The notes under the pieces are model-generated. The model made no database searches. It saw nothing but the letters and a program-made list of their open reading frames with translations, and was not told the DNA's origin. A stretch of DNA of 64,000 bases from Osmia lignaria lignaria (Eukaryota > Arthropoda > Insecta > Hymenoptera > Megachilidae): assembly GCF_051020975.1 (NCBI RefSeq), contig NC_135042.1, forward strand, positions 4,301,888-4,365,887. The letters run 5' to 3'. The translations under genes and the position numbers were made by a program. Below, one piece after another: positions 1-13,000 of this stretch (position 1 is its first letter; every line of letters begins with the position of its first letter).

Positions 1-1327
1 GAAATTCGCTGGATGCGTTATCAACAGGTGCGAATTAAATCGCAGAGCTTCGATTTCGGGGCCTTCTGTAAATAAATTCCGTTGCTCTGCTTCGTGTTTT
101 CTTTAGTGTTTTAGCTAAAGCGGAACTGGATCAACAATTGCGTCTTCATTCGATTAAGTATTCGTTCGCGAACCTCGTTTCTGCGTCTAAATATGTAGGA
201 ATTTATCCACTAAAGAAACATTGAGGAACTTATTATTAATCGTTATTAGAAAAAATTCATGGACACCAATGCTTTGATTTTAAGAAATAAATTTTATTAT
301 TTCTTTTTTCTCAATGTTCTAACTACCTTTAGAACAAACTTTCGTTTACCTCTAATTTGAAATTTATTTAATTAAACTGCAATTAAATTCATTACAAATA
401 TAAGACTGGAAAGACTTTGTAACAAAAATATTACTCTTTGTTTCTTCGATGGATACGTATCTCAAGATCAATCGTAGATAAGTATATTTTTAAGTGCAGA
501 ATGTCTGGCTACGTTCATTAAATTCACGAAGACTGTTCATTTATATTAATCATTATCGGCTTAAAGTAGAATTATTCATCTCTTTTCATCAATTAAACCA
601 ACGCTTTCACATGAAACACTTCATTTTTATTCAGCTTTGTGAGTATTATTTTATAAAAACACCTTTGGAACGCTTTCTTCTTTCTTCTTTAACTATGAAA
701 CGTTTGGATCTTGATTATTATAAAAGACTTTTTAAAGTTAAAATACAACCCTAACTTTTATATGGATATTACAACAAAAGTTTAGTTTGCGTTTCATAGA
801 GGGAAAAGGTGTCGTATTGTTATTATAATTGTTGTTGATTATTTTAAGCATATCAATAGACATAAGGATTCATCATGACAGTCCACTGGAATGATCGTGT
901 CTTGTACTGTTCACTTTTCTGTAAGGGACGCGACAAATGATCGAAATGAAATATATTTTTCATAAATCACGGATCTAAAGATCTTCTATAATTTATTTAA
1001 CACTATAACAAAAGTGTGAAATTTTATAAAATTCGTAGTTTTGAAAAATATCCATATTTTACAGTAAATTTTTAATCAGTATCAGATCACTATTCTACTT
1101 CATAGAAATTTTCAAATATTCTTAAAAGAAAAACTGAGATGGATATTTCATTATTTTTATATTAGAGCACAATAAATACATATGTATACATAATTTGTAA
1201 TAAAATTTGGCAACATATATTGAAGAAAAATAATACTTTACGTTATACGTTACAAATTCATTAAAAATGACAAGTGCCATACTCAGAGGCAATGTATGTC
1301 ATTTTTTTTATGTCCAAATAACATAAG
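1..1327. other. AT-rich flank downstream of ES1
   Basis: I see no coding exon here. The only open frames are short AT-rich chance ORFs such as 494-754. The ES1 3' UTR must lie at the right of this stretch on the minus strand. A minus-strand ATTAAA near 1069-1074 could be its polyadenylation signal, but this is a guess. A plus-strand AATAAA near position 72 could belong to a gene off the left edge. Confidence 0.4.
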
Positions 1328-1542
1328 TCATGTTTGAATGCCTTTCTTCAACATTGTGATTAATTTTCCTATGCCGGCATGTACATCTGCATAAGATGCA
1401 GTATGATTCATCCAAGCTGGCGTGCTTAGAACATTGTGAGTTTTGCATCGAGTTACTCCTTTCACGCATTTTAATTCAACTTTGGCTCCCATGTCCCGGG
1501 CTTTTTTAATAGCATCCGCATATGGCCAATCCGATGCAGGTT
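1328..1542 (-). CDS. GATD3: ES1/GATD3 exon 4 (C-terminus)
   Basis: The exon begins after an ATGTTTAG acceptor (AG at 1544-1543) and ends with TGA at 1330-1328. It encodes 70 residues plus the split lysine codon, including DWPYADAIKKARDMGAK and the family-typical C-terminal block around STPAWM and HAGIGK. The peptide does not exceed the family's usual C-terminus. Confidence 0.9.
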
Positions 1543-3899
1543 CTAAACATGAATAAAAATTGTATCAACATTACTGAAATGGAGAGAGCCCCAAATTCAA
1601 TTTAATTTTCTGTTCCTTTATGTTTTGTAAATGTGGGTCACGATTACCCAACGTTTCGCTATTCAAAGGATAGCATTTTCGTAGAAATTTCTTGAGTAAC
1701 TTACTCTCTCGTCCCAGTGTTATTTTACATCCTTTTAACACTCTTGCAACTAGGATACCTGCAATACACATTGTTGCAATTGGTTTTTTTGCGCAATAAA
1801 AATCTTCGATGAGTTTCTCCAAATCCGGAAGAACAGTACATTCCGAGCCCTTTTCAGCAAAATCACTCCTGTAAAATGACGAGAAATATTTTGACAGAGT
1901 CGTCTTTGACGTGCAATTATATTTTTATTATACATCCTTCGCAAGTGATAATTTTCTATCACAAAAAATTTTTGCGCAAGCATATTTTTCACAGAATTTA
2001 CGAATATCATTCTGAACCTTTTAATTAAATTTCATTTTATTTCTTTGCAAATTGTAATGTGGGGCAGTTGATAAAAAGAAATAGTAAGATATGATTAATA
2101 TTTCACAAGATTTTTATAATGCTACTAAATGATATATTACAAATGTGAATTATTGCACCCTGAAATAATTCATATAACCAAACCAGTGATTATTTTATTG
2201 TTAAAATGACCACTCCCTTTCTGGTATAAACACTGTGAAAGGAAGGTTTGTGCATTTTAACCTTGATTCCACTATAACGAATTATAGTTCATTAATCAAG
2301 AACATTTTTACATTCACAAGGTGGTGCAATAAATTTCAAACAAAAATACCTTTATTTCAATCATTAATTCAAACACAAATAGTAGCATTATTTAAATAAG
2401 GGACAAGCCTAAATAAAATACCCCTGATCCTTCTAACCCAAAGAAGTGCCAAATAAAAAATTTAACAGAAATAATAAACATTTAGTGAGATTCTTCTATA
2501 TAATCGAAACCATGAAGTTATTATTATTATAATCTTCACACTGATCTGAATACTAACAGAGTCTTGGTAACACCAAAACCTCCTGGAAGTACGAGTGCTT
2601 TGTGCATACATGCCTCACATTCGCACAATGGTTGTATAGAAGATCTAGCCAGTCTGGCAGCTTCAATTAAACCATTTCTGGGTCGGCTATCTGAGTCTAC
2701 TTCCTTGGTACAGTGATTGACAATTTCACAAATATCTACATCCGGGGCATAGAAACGTGGTGTCATACCCTTCTGGCAAATATGTATCGTGGAGGAAATA
2801 GCTTCTGAAATTTCGGTACCATCGTAAACTCCACAGCCACATAATACCTAGAAAATTTCGTACAGTGCTTTTGTATACATTCAAGAGCAAATTTTCATAT
2901 TAATTTAATATTTTAGCTTTTTCTTTATGTTCACATAAATAATTCCTATCTCATAGCATAACTCATATTTTTCTTATACAACGTGAATTATAATTTCAAT
3001 TTTCAAATATGTTAAACATTGTACAATTTATAGCTTCCTGCTCGGTAACCGTCTACCGTTTACGAGTCAATAATTTAACAGAATATACCTTAAAAAGCAT
3101 TTTCTACCAGGAAATGATATACAGAAGTTAGGAGAAATGATCAAGAATTTAATAGTTTTATTATTTCATTCGCTAATGATGCACGCTGTTTTTACATGGA
3201 GCTATAACTTGCGTTACAGTTACATACTTTTGAAGAAACAAATCGGTATACGTTTTCGCTCTGTAGAAAAAGAACATTAGAACACGTTTACAGAAGAGCT
3301 ATTACGGTGAGTAATATTTCAACTGGAAATCATTTATATTTGAATGAGTTAATAAGGAAATAACTTGAACCTCGGTTAAATTTTCGCATACAGAAGTAAA
3401 ACGGTGCGCGTACAAGAATTATGACGGATCAAGGAAGCTTGTTAATGTAAAGATGCTATTAAGAAATGAATAACATAATGATAGAAATGTTTCATACGTT
3501 TTCTCATTAAGGAAAATGAGACTCGATTAGAGAAAAAAGTGGGGTGATAAATAACTTATGGTTATATAAGTACTCCCAAGTTACATCTGAATTACTTCGT
3601 TCCAATTTAAAATCTCCTTTTTAAACTTCTTTTTTCTTATAATTTTTTGAAAAATATTTTTCTAAATAAATTTTGTAAATGCTTGATATAAAATAATTTC
3701 ATTTTAATTACATCAATACTGTACAGTTTACAATACGTGTACTTACGATAGCTACAGGTATAGATTGGCGTTCGCACTTTTTCCTTCCCTGTTTGCATTT
3801 TCGGTTAAGAATTTGAGACGTATTAAAGCTTGACGATAAAATGGACTTATATACGCAAGGTTCATTTTGCAGCAATGATGTAATTCCTGCACGTAACAT
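1328..3899 (-). CDS. GATD3: ES1 / GATD3-type mitochondrial protein, complete 4-exon gene
   Basis: Four exons join without a frame break: 3899-3747, 2847-2558, 1868-1705 and 1542-1328, giving 822 nt and 273 residues plus TGA. The human family member is of similar length. Residues 52-61 carry the family's GCGVYDG-type loop (here CGCGVYDGTE), followed by FAPD-like YAPDV, the RNGLIEAARLARS helix, LPGGFG, and the elbow PIATMCIAG with candidate nucleophile Cys182. The C-terminal SDWPYADAIKKA, STPAWM and HAGIGK blocks also fit. ES1 proteins adopt the class-I glutamine amidotransferase/DJ-1 fold. Bacterial ElbB is related, and recent work on relatives points to deglycase-like activity, but the substrate here is an inference. 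The first 50 residues are basic and poor in acids, as in a mitochondrial presequence. The gene diverges from knot, 50 kb away. The usual CIAP of the elbow is CIAG here. Family assignment is firm; exact function is not. Confidence 0.93.
1705..1868 (-). CDS. GATD3: ES1/GATD3 exon 3 (nucleophile elbow)
   Basis: The exon starts after a TTTTACAG acceptor and ends at GTAAGT (1704-1699), phase 2 in and phase 1 out. It encodes the conserved helix before the elbow (DLEKLIEDFYCAKKP) and the elbow MCIAG with Cys182. The open frame continues into the 162-bp intron 3 as a non-homologous tail, so intron retention would give a shorter protein. Confidence 0.9.
2558..2847 (-). CDS. GATD3: ES1/GATD3 exon 2
   Basis: The exon begins after a TTTTCTAG acceptor (AG at 2849-2848) and ends at a GTTAGT donor (2557-2552), phase 0 in and phase 2 out. 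It encodes 96 complete residues, including CGCGVYDGTE and LPGGFGVTK. Reading on past the donor hits a stop after five more whole codons, which supports the splice site although GTTAGT is a less common donor. Confidence 0.9.
3747..3899 (-). CDS. GATD3: ES1/GATD3 exon 1 (presequence)
   Basis: The exon has 51 codons from the ATG at 3899 to a consensus GTAAGT donor (3746-3741) in phase 0. It encodes a Ser/Lys/Arg-rich leader ending in IPVAI, which runs straight into the conserved VLCGCGVYDG of exon 2. No longer in-frame ATG start is apparent upstream. Confidence 0.85.
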
Positions 3900-6800
3900 G
3901 GTATAAAATATTGTGCAAATTTGTAGGATAAAGTTTCACTTGAAAATTTATATCTTGGTTAGGATTAAATTTGACAAATAATTTTAGATGTTACATTCTT
4001 TCATTTTTCTTTTCAAGTTACTCACTTGTTTCTTTTAATGAATAACATTAAAAATGTACTTTTTCAATCCTCGGATGGCGGACCATTGAGACAAAGACAA
4101 TTTATATTTAATTTTATATTTTATATTACTTTCATTTTTTAAAATTTATACTATTCCTTTGAATATAATTTTTCTAATACATGGAACTCTTTCTTTTTTA
4201 ATTTTCTGCACTTAATTATAGTGGACATATTTTTGTATTTTATACCATGTTTTATAGGTCTGGGTCAATTCAATTTGAATTTGAACAATTTGATTTTCAA
4301 ATTCCACTGCGATATTATCGATATGTGTATCGATTTATCGACAGTATTTAGATATCAAAGTCTCTACTTCCAGTTGTTTACAACAGAGGACAGCATTGTT
4401 AGGGAATTACATACAGCGCCCTCGATAGAATTCATACAAACTACTTTTAAATTACTGTTGCTGGGTCGACAAATTCATTCTCTGACGTTATTTTGGTTTG
4501 AAACTGTGCTAAAGGGGTGAAAGTCAAAAGAAAAGTGTCGTAATGGGATAGAAGAAGGGTGAAGAGGTAAAAGGAAAAAGGAAAGGAAGGGGGGAAAGTT
4601 CGAAGCATCTCCTGTGCTTAAATAAACATTGGTAAGGTAGGCTGAACTTATTTTATGGCTCGTATAACCGTTATTGTGCTCTAGAAGCAATTTTCGCTCA
4701 GTCTATGAATACGAAACACATAATGGGGTGCGGTGGAAAGATTTAACAACACCATGAGAAAGAATATAGCATGTAATAATAAATTCAGCCAAGCTCATTG
4801 AAACATACAAATCCTTTGTGAAAAGGGTTTCTAGGTCAATATATAAATGGACCGTGGAAATTTATTCAAATATGCAACAAGATTCAATAATGCTTACCCC
4901 TTCAATTATTTTAAAAATTATGATATCAGAAAAATATTTTTCAGAAATAAAAATTCTTTGGACCGTAGAAACATAAATTGCTTCTGCAAAACGATTTTGT
5001 GATGAAATGTTTGAAAAAAAAAAATCATGACATCTTGACACATTTTAATTGTGACAATGAACGTGTTAAAACAGTTCAATCAAAACGGTATCCCTTTCAC
5101 CCTAAAGCCAGTAGTGGCACAATCTCAGCTTATTCTAATTATCAGTCGAAGACGACCACACCCCCGAGTGTCGTTTCGTTGGCCCGCCATCACGTTGCTT
5201 CCCTTTTCTATGAGACGTACGAAAGCTTACGCATAATCTTATGTAAATCCTCTGCTACCCTTATGCCTGTACGTTGTTCCATATAGGAAGAGCAACTTAC
5301 GCGGGTTGGCTCTCGGGTTACACAGGGAAAGGGATGCTTAGGCGACGGTTCGTCGATGTTGCACGGGGCTAGGGCGCAGGGCTTGTATGAATGTTAAAAT
5401 AAGTTTGAAATTGTCGCGGACAAGTTCGGCCCCGTGGGAGGTAGCCGTCGAGTAATTCTACTGTGCCGGCGGTTTCGGCCCTTCGGCAAGTTTGCGACCA
5501 ACCGCGAATTCCTGCCAACTTCTACGCTTCTACATTTTCGACTTGACTCCCCTATTACCAGTTTCCTGTTAATAATGTGCCGTTAACCCGTTAAGAATCA
5601 CATTTTGATTTAATTTAGTTTATAGATTAACGTTTATATTAAATATTGGTAACAGTAAAATATCGCTGTAAGAAAGTCATTTTTGTTTTTATATCTTTTT
5701 ATATTGCACAACATATGTTTCTACATATATCTACGTGCTAAGGGACATTTTGAAAACAGTATGCTGCGTGTCAAGCAAGTTGCGGTTCTTGGGAATCGTC
5801 TACTTCACGTTCGTATAGGTATCAGAAAACCTGATAGGTGGATCGGATAGTCGGCGTAAGAAAGTTTGCAGCATTGCGAATTGGTAAAGCAGGCTGCTTA
5901 TGTATTCTTGGCGCGAAGGCAATCGCGGGGATGGCAAATGTTGGCAGGGGTTGGATGCCGTTGCGAGAACCAGACAAGAGAACAATTACGCGCCGTCAGC
6001 CGCGTGACCGGTAAAATGCCATGAGGTGAATCAAAACTAGGTGTGCCATCACCCTTGGGCCAGCTCTATCTTTGTGCACCGAGGCCACGTTTCTTGGTCC
6101 CGATGGGAAAAGATCGAATCTCGATCGGTAAGCGAACTTGGCAGCCTCGACGAATGCTCTGCAGGACCAATTTATACGAATTGAACACTTGTCAGTGGCT
6201 GAGTTTACGCGTTTCTCTTATCGTTTCGATCTTTTCTCAAAAAAACGTATCATTGATTCACTGAGCCATTATAAAATTTCGTTTTACTACGTTTATTGTC
6301 TGTACTTCTCAATTCCATAAATTGCCATTGCATAAATACACATAATTTTATTTTGTGAACTAATTTAATTAAAAAATTTTAATTCAATTAAATTTAAAAT
6401 AAAAATGTTAAAGAAAATTAAATTACAAATACGTAACTTCGATCGTCAAAGTGTTAATGTATATTTCTATAAGACATTTCGAATCTAGCAGATGGACAAA
6501 GGGTGACACGGCTCACCAACCAGTCGACGAGACTTTTAGAACTTGACAAACGATCGTTCTCTCCCTTCGTGTCCTCCCTCGAAATTCGTGTAGGTATCAT
6601 TCGAAATAAAAGTATCGATACGGTCGACGCGTTATTAATGATTGACAGACTCGTCCTGGATTTTCGCCAACGAGTTCGTCCTTCCCCTTTCTATCCGATA
6701 CTCGACTGAGAAACGTTTCTCTGCGCCGAGATTCACAGTCAGATCCGCGTAATTCCGCGCGATAGCAATCATATCGCGGCTAGATAATTGGCAGAGAACC

Positions 6801-9800
6801 GACAATCGTCGTAATTTCCGGTTCCCGGTGCGGAAATTCTGACGCGTGACACGCGACGGATCGACGCTCCTGGGAGGCACCTCATTCAATTAGCTACTCA
6901 GTTACTCGCATCACATCGCATTTACCCACCTCTCTCTCCCTCTTTCACCCCCCTCTGGTATTCGGCTAACTCACCGACGACCCCTCCGAAATCGTCTGTA
7001 CCGTTCCACATAGGCTGCCTTCACCGCCAAACTCGTGATTTAAACTTTTCGGAGAAGCTCCACCGACGATCTTCCCTTTCTCCGGATACGCGCATGCCAG
7101 GCTGAATGTCACCGGCTTGTCATTCGATAACACGGCTTTAGTTCGGCCGTCATGTCAACCGCGTCCCCGTAAACTTCCTGTAAGTTTGTTTCCGTGTCTG
7201 TTGCCAGCACCGCTGAAACTCTGGCATCTTGGCTGCGGAACGACAGTGACGATTATTATCCGCACCACTTCCTTCGGGCTTGCTGAAACATTCAGTTCCG
7301 ATAACGTGTCCCAGTTAAAGCATTTTATGTGAAAGCAAAGCAATTGATTAAGTTTCTATCAGAAGGGTGGGTGTTAAAATACTTTCATATAAGAAAAGGA
7401 AAGAAATTTAATTCCAACCACGTGATAAAAGAAAAGAGCAACGTGTAGTTGGTTTAACCGAAAGTAATACAGAAGATGTGAAACATTCAAAGGCGTTTCT
7501 GTCAAGATTGTTGAAAGCAAATTTAAATTCCTTATTTCTTTTTTCTTTTTTTCGGTAGGGTGCGAGGCTTAATACCAAAGTGGCGGTGCAAACCGTTTTA
7601 TGCTTCCGCTTTATGCCGACCGACCCCTTCTTTCCTTGGCGAACGAGACCTCTTTATTTATTCATTTATTCCGGCGAGATGAACTTTACGGAGATTTTAA
7701 TAGCACCCTGACTTACTTGAAACTCTCGGGCAAAAGCAGACATTTTAGATTTAGGAACGCGTGATATACGCGGACCGCGAAACAAATCCCGTGGAAAACG
7801 GTTTTAGACGGCCGGAGACGTTTGCTGGATGCAAGGATCCGCTAGGGAGGAATATTGTGTGAACTCGTTTCGCAGAATTAATTACTCAGACCTTCGGAGT
7901 AAAGTGTAGCTCGTGATTGTGCCTCGAACCTGTAACGGCAAACGTCGTCGTAACGTATGCCACTATTTAACAGCTGTCATGGTTTCTGCCTGAAGATAAT
8001 TCTCTGGGGAATTATAGTAAACTCTTGATTTTCGAAACTATTAGAGAGACAAAGCTGTTCAATTAATTTCGAATTAAGTTCATTAATTAGAATTAAAGAA
8101 TCATATCTTGCTTCAGGTCACTGACCGATAAATTGCACTTGACGCGAAAAGACGGTCTGACCATAAAGCACTTATACTACTTGATCGAGCTCAGTTTTGG
8201 GATTTCGTTTCAACTAAATTGAATATATTTAATTTTAATTAATAAATTTACTACTCTAATAATTTAGGTAATAGAAAAATTGATATGAAAACATTTGGTG
8301 TTCTCTTGTAACTGTAATAATCTCGTAAATTTTCTCATTTTCATTGAACGTTCACGGAATCGTTCATCTTCGTCCGAATCGTTCCTGTTGGCAATATTTA
8401 ATTATTAAAAAGCGTTAAGCGTACAAAGAGCGAAAAATTATGGAACCAGGTCCCACGGTCGACGATAATTCTACCTTGAAGATTGTACCAGGGAGAAAGA
8501 GTCGGTCGTTGCAGAACGCGAACAACTAGCGAGCCTCGAGAATTCGAGACGAGTTTCGTTGTGAGGGAGTTTTATTGTATTTTTTTCATTAACAAGTCCG
8601 TGCCGATCTCAGGGGAGCGGAAAAGTTGGCAGCGAGTTTTAGCTAGACTTTTGTTAATGTTCGGAATTAACGGAGTAAGGAGACTTTAAGTCATAAGGCC
8701 CCGTGGGAGCACGGGGTTCGACGCGAACTTTCACGATTCTTTATTTCTTTATCAACTCCGACCCCTGGTTCCACCTCCGTCTCACGGAATGCTCGCCAAC
8801 CCGACCAACCATTTCTTCTCGCTGCGCCAGCACTCTATAATTACTTTGTTCGGCACAATTCTTTTATTTTCTTTCCCTTTTAACTCGGCGACATCGCCAC
8901 CGAGCGAAACCCTTGCACTTCCAAAGCGACCCTTTCCTTCTTTCGTCAGGGCATCTTTAGATCAGCAAGTTATGGTGTCAGTATTTATTTGCATATTTGA
9001 TTTTTTCTGCAGAAAGAATAATTGTGTGAATTAAAGTATTCTTCTGTCAAGTCAACATTTTCTGATGGATTATTTGAGACATCCTTATGGAATATACCCT
9101 ATATAATAATACTAAACTATTAATATCGACACTGTCTCTAAGATATTAATATGCTGCATAGTACGAAACCGGAGAAGCGTCATGCATAATATAGCATGAT
9201 TGCATCGTGTACGTTTTGATGTTCCATTAGGGTGACGATTGACGTGTGCATCGTATCCATGGTGTTCGAATCGAGGTGAACATGTCTTCGTATCATCCCA
9301 TGCGTTAGAACAGCGGTCAGAATGATCGTACATACTCGGTTTCCTGTAACTAATCGACCGACTGTCAAGACCAAATCAACCCCTATCTCGTAATACTTAG
9401 TGGTTCTCTACCACCGAAAGATTCTGAAAGAAAATGTTATATGTTTATTGCACAGAAAATAATTTTTAGATTCATTCTCATGTTTACCAATTTCTGATAC
9501 AGTCATTCAATTTTTCAATTTGCTTCTTTTTATACAATTAATGAAATATTCATTATATCCAGAACATCATATTACAAATAATTGGTCGGAAATAAAATTT
9601 CTTGGCTAACTGAGTGTACAGAAATCGAATGAAAAAATCTTCGTATGTATTTCGGTAATGAGGCGAAAATTGAGACAGCTTTATTAAATCGAGGAAAGTT
9701 GCCGTGATTAAGTTACAACTCGACCCCTCGGGCAGCTACCGAAGTCACCCTCGCTGCTAATTTTATTTATTACGCAATTTAAAAATCGATGCCTCGATAG

Positions 9801-10000
9801 GAACCAATAAAGAAGCACTCATAAGGTCGAAGCGATTATTCTTAACCCTAGAATGCTCATTTTATGATTACATTAAAATTTATTAGACCACAATATTTTT
9901 ATCTTAATTATTCCTACATTTATCTATTTTCTGGGAAACAAAATACGTGTAAAAAAATTTCTTAGAAGGAATCAACCCCCAAATAACAAAGCGACAAGAA
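3900..10000. other. Non-coding flank upstream of ES1
   Basis: This stretch includes the ES1 promoter side (just above 3899) and then alternates AT-rich DNA with moderately CpG-rich islands around 5.1-6.2, 6.5-8.0 and 8.4-8.9 kb. Open frames on both strands are short and shadow each other. It contains one copy of a dispersed repeat (4064-4175). I see no named gene, tRNA or known motif cluster. Confidence 0.5.
4064..4175 (+). repeat. Dispersed repeat, copy A (diverged)
   Basis: This stretch aligns along about 112 bp, almost without gaps, with 43025-43136. Shared blocks are CCTCGGATRGCGGA near the left end and TTTATACTRTTCCTT at the right end, with an AT-rich middle. The two copies lie 39 kb apart in the same orientation. 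The family is unidentified; copy B shows short terminal inverted repeats, which suggests a small MITE-like element. Confidence 0.65.
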
Positions 10001-13000
10001 ATATTTGTAAAATTCATGGACAATTATTATTAGTTGTTTCAATATTTTATCCATTCCAATAATTTTTAAACAAGTGGCTATGGCTGTTGAACAAAACTGT
10101 CCGTAATATATCCTATCAAATTTTAGCATGTTTAATAATTATAATATTCGTGCAACTATTTTATATATTATACAATACCTTGTATAACAAGTTTTTGACG
10201 AGAAGCCCAATTCCTTCAAACAAGTCGCTAACTACACGAGTATAGCAACAGACCGTCGTACGCTAACCAAGTTAATTTAACCCGATTAACCGAAGACTAA
10301 GAGCTGACTTAGCTAGAGGGGTGAATACACGACAGGGGATGTGAATACCTCTGCTGTCAGTCTCTAAATTTTTAATTAATTAACGATCAATTTGCACGCG
10401 AAATTCGCCTTCAAGAGTTTAACGCGTGTTCCGGAAGTTTGATAACCTCAGGCGTAGAAAAATAGGAACGACCAGAAGATGAAAGAAAGTGAAAATACTC
10501 TTATAACGAAGATTAATACATGTTCGGTGGATTGCAGAAAAATTGTTTATTTGTGATGGATAATATCTATTTCTGCATTATCACTTCTCAGCAATTTATA
10601 TCCATTCATTTCCAATAATGTATTGATTTCCTGAACAGTTTTTCGAAATAATCTTCTTAATGAGTGACTGGATCTATTGAAAATAAAATTAGAAATTTGC
10701 ACATTATAAAGATATTATTCATGACTGTTTTTTGGGGGGATGAAACTTTTAATTAATGGAAGAAGTAGCTTTCGTTTTATAAAATTTTAAATAATTCATT
10801 ACGAGACATAATGAATCATATGAATCACATATGACTATAGATGACACATTGTTATAGTGAAAAGTTAAGGTGGCAGAGAAGATTGGATCCTCGATTTAGT
10901 GAGCACTTATCAGCTGGTGTGTGCCTAGATTCCAAAATTAAGCGAAAGACCAAGCGTCATCTAGTGCACGTTTTGGGAGTACAAGAACCCCTCGAGTAGT
11001 GCCGACCTCGTATATCCCTCCAAGACCATAGTCCAACGCAAAGGACTTTATCGGGTGCTTGCCTCGTAATTAGCCACTTTGAATCTCAAAGGTTCCACTG
11101 GAATCCCTTAAGATTTCTCTTATAATGCTAGGCTACCTGCTAAATCTAAATTAATAATATTTCAATATTCTCAAAAGTAGTATAAAGATGTTTTAAGTCG
11201 CTGACAGTAGAACAAGTCAATCATATGTCAGACGGCATTTATATTTAATTCGACACTATCTAAAAAACAGAAGGGAATAAAATTGAAAATTATTTTACTA
11301 TTATACTCATGATTTATTTATACATAAATCAGAGTAATATTAATACAATATAAAACATTGTTTATTGCAAAAATAAGGAAACAATTAACGAGTACAAAGA
11401 TTTGCATTCAACGTGAAATTGCTTTTTCTTTCATCTTGCCTTTATTTTTATTTACAATTTCGTTGCTGTTCACACGATATTTCACGGTACTCGATACTTG
11501 CAGGATGCATCGAAATGCAACCGTTTGGTGCAAGCATGCATACGCACACGTTGGCAGTTTGCGCAAGCATTCTACGTCAGGGTAATAAAACATTTCGCGT
11601 GCGAGGGTATAATTGTCGGGGTCGGCCCGTGCGCGGTTTATACGCTACTGGTACGATGAGGGGTGGCAAGGGATGGCGAGGGGTATGTAGTCTAGGTTTA
11701 GGGGCCCCGGGAGGGTACCGCGCCCCCTTTTTCATCCTGTAGTTATTTATCGCCCTGTTTCCTACTCTCTCTTGCTCTATCGCCGTTCTATATACCCTCG
11801 GCTTGACCAGTGGCGAAGGTGGTATAGCTTAGCTGCCTAGTATCGGTGATAGAACCTGATACGTTTGTTTCTACTGGTGGTAGTTTTGCTTCGACCTTCG
11901 TCAAGTCGTTCATGACCCTCGAATCAAGAATTGCTACCTTTCGTCCTGCGTTTTCCCAACCCCCGCGTATCTTCCTTTCCCTTGTTTCTCCATCTGTGGA
12001 TTTTAATGCGAGATTTAATGCAATATCGTGGCCCGAGAGATTGTCATGTTATATTTCACTGCCAATAAGGATACGTAACTATGTTATTTTATTTATAATT
12101 TGTTGAGTGTAATATAATATTATGGTGCAATGCAGTAATTTATGGTACCTTGCATTGTATTTTAATTATTAAACGAAATGGAGTAAATTCGTTAGAATCA
12201 TATAGGGTGCTCTATGTAATTAGTTTTTAGTCGACTATTTCAATATATTCTCTTGCTAGAGATGAAGAAAATCATGAAGAATTTTGATGCTCGTAGACAG
12301 AACGTTCTAGACACGGAACTGACGGGACTTGCAATCGAGGGGAAACGCGTTCCGGCAGTAACATTCTGTCGGTATTCTAGCTACGTAAGTGACACATTGA
12401 CGGGAACTGACCACCGGTTGGCAGCCCTGACCGTCTCCCCAGGGTGACTAGTTACCGCATGATTGGCCCTCCATTACCATATAACGTACACACTAACGTA
12501 CATGCGGTCCTCCGCGATATTCCTCCTCCACCTTTGCATCTGCTTCGATTTAAGCAGATCTGAAAATAAGTTATATCTCCATGCGGTATCTCCATTTCCT
12601 TGACTTTCTTCAATATTTTTTTAGTAATCCATTTAGTAATATAAATAAAATGGGTGCCTCTGAAGTTTCTCCTCCCTCCTTATCCACTATGGTCCAAAGG
12701 GTTCTCCCTCCTCCCACCACTCAAAGTTCTTCATCCGAAAACACAGCCAACCTTAATCTTCCATTTACCATCCAGTTCAATTGCACAATAACTTTCAAAA
12801 TAAAAAAATCAACCTTTATTTTTCCAACTGGGACAAGAACCCACACCATCCAAAATCATAATCAGGGTAAAAACAAAAGGTTTGCTTAAAAAGCTATCGT
12901 ATCGTTGATGGAAACAAGCATCGTATCCCCGCGGACCTCCTAGTCGTTTTTCGCAACACGCACATTTTTGTTCGAGATTCTTTGGTACGAGTCGACAAGA

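Noticed and set aside
1570..2010. Separate small ORFs at 1571-1822 and 1750-2010 on the minus strand
   Set aside because: The first is ES1 exon 3 read through into its intron; the second is mostly intron 2 sequence in another frame.
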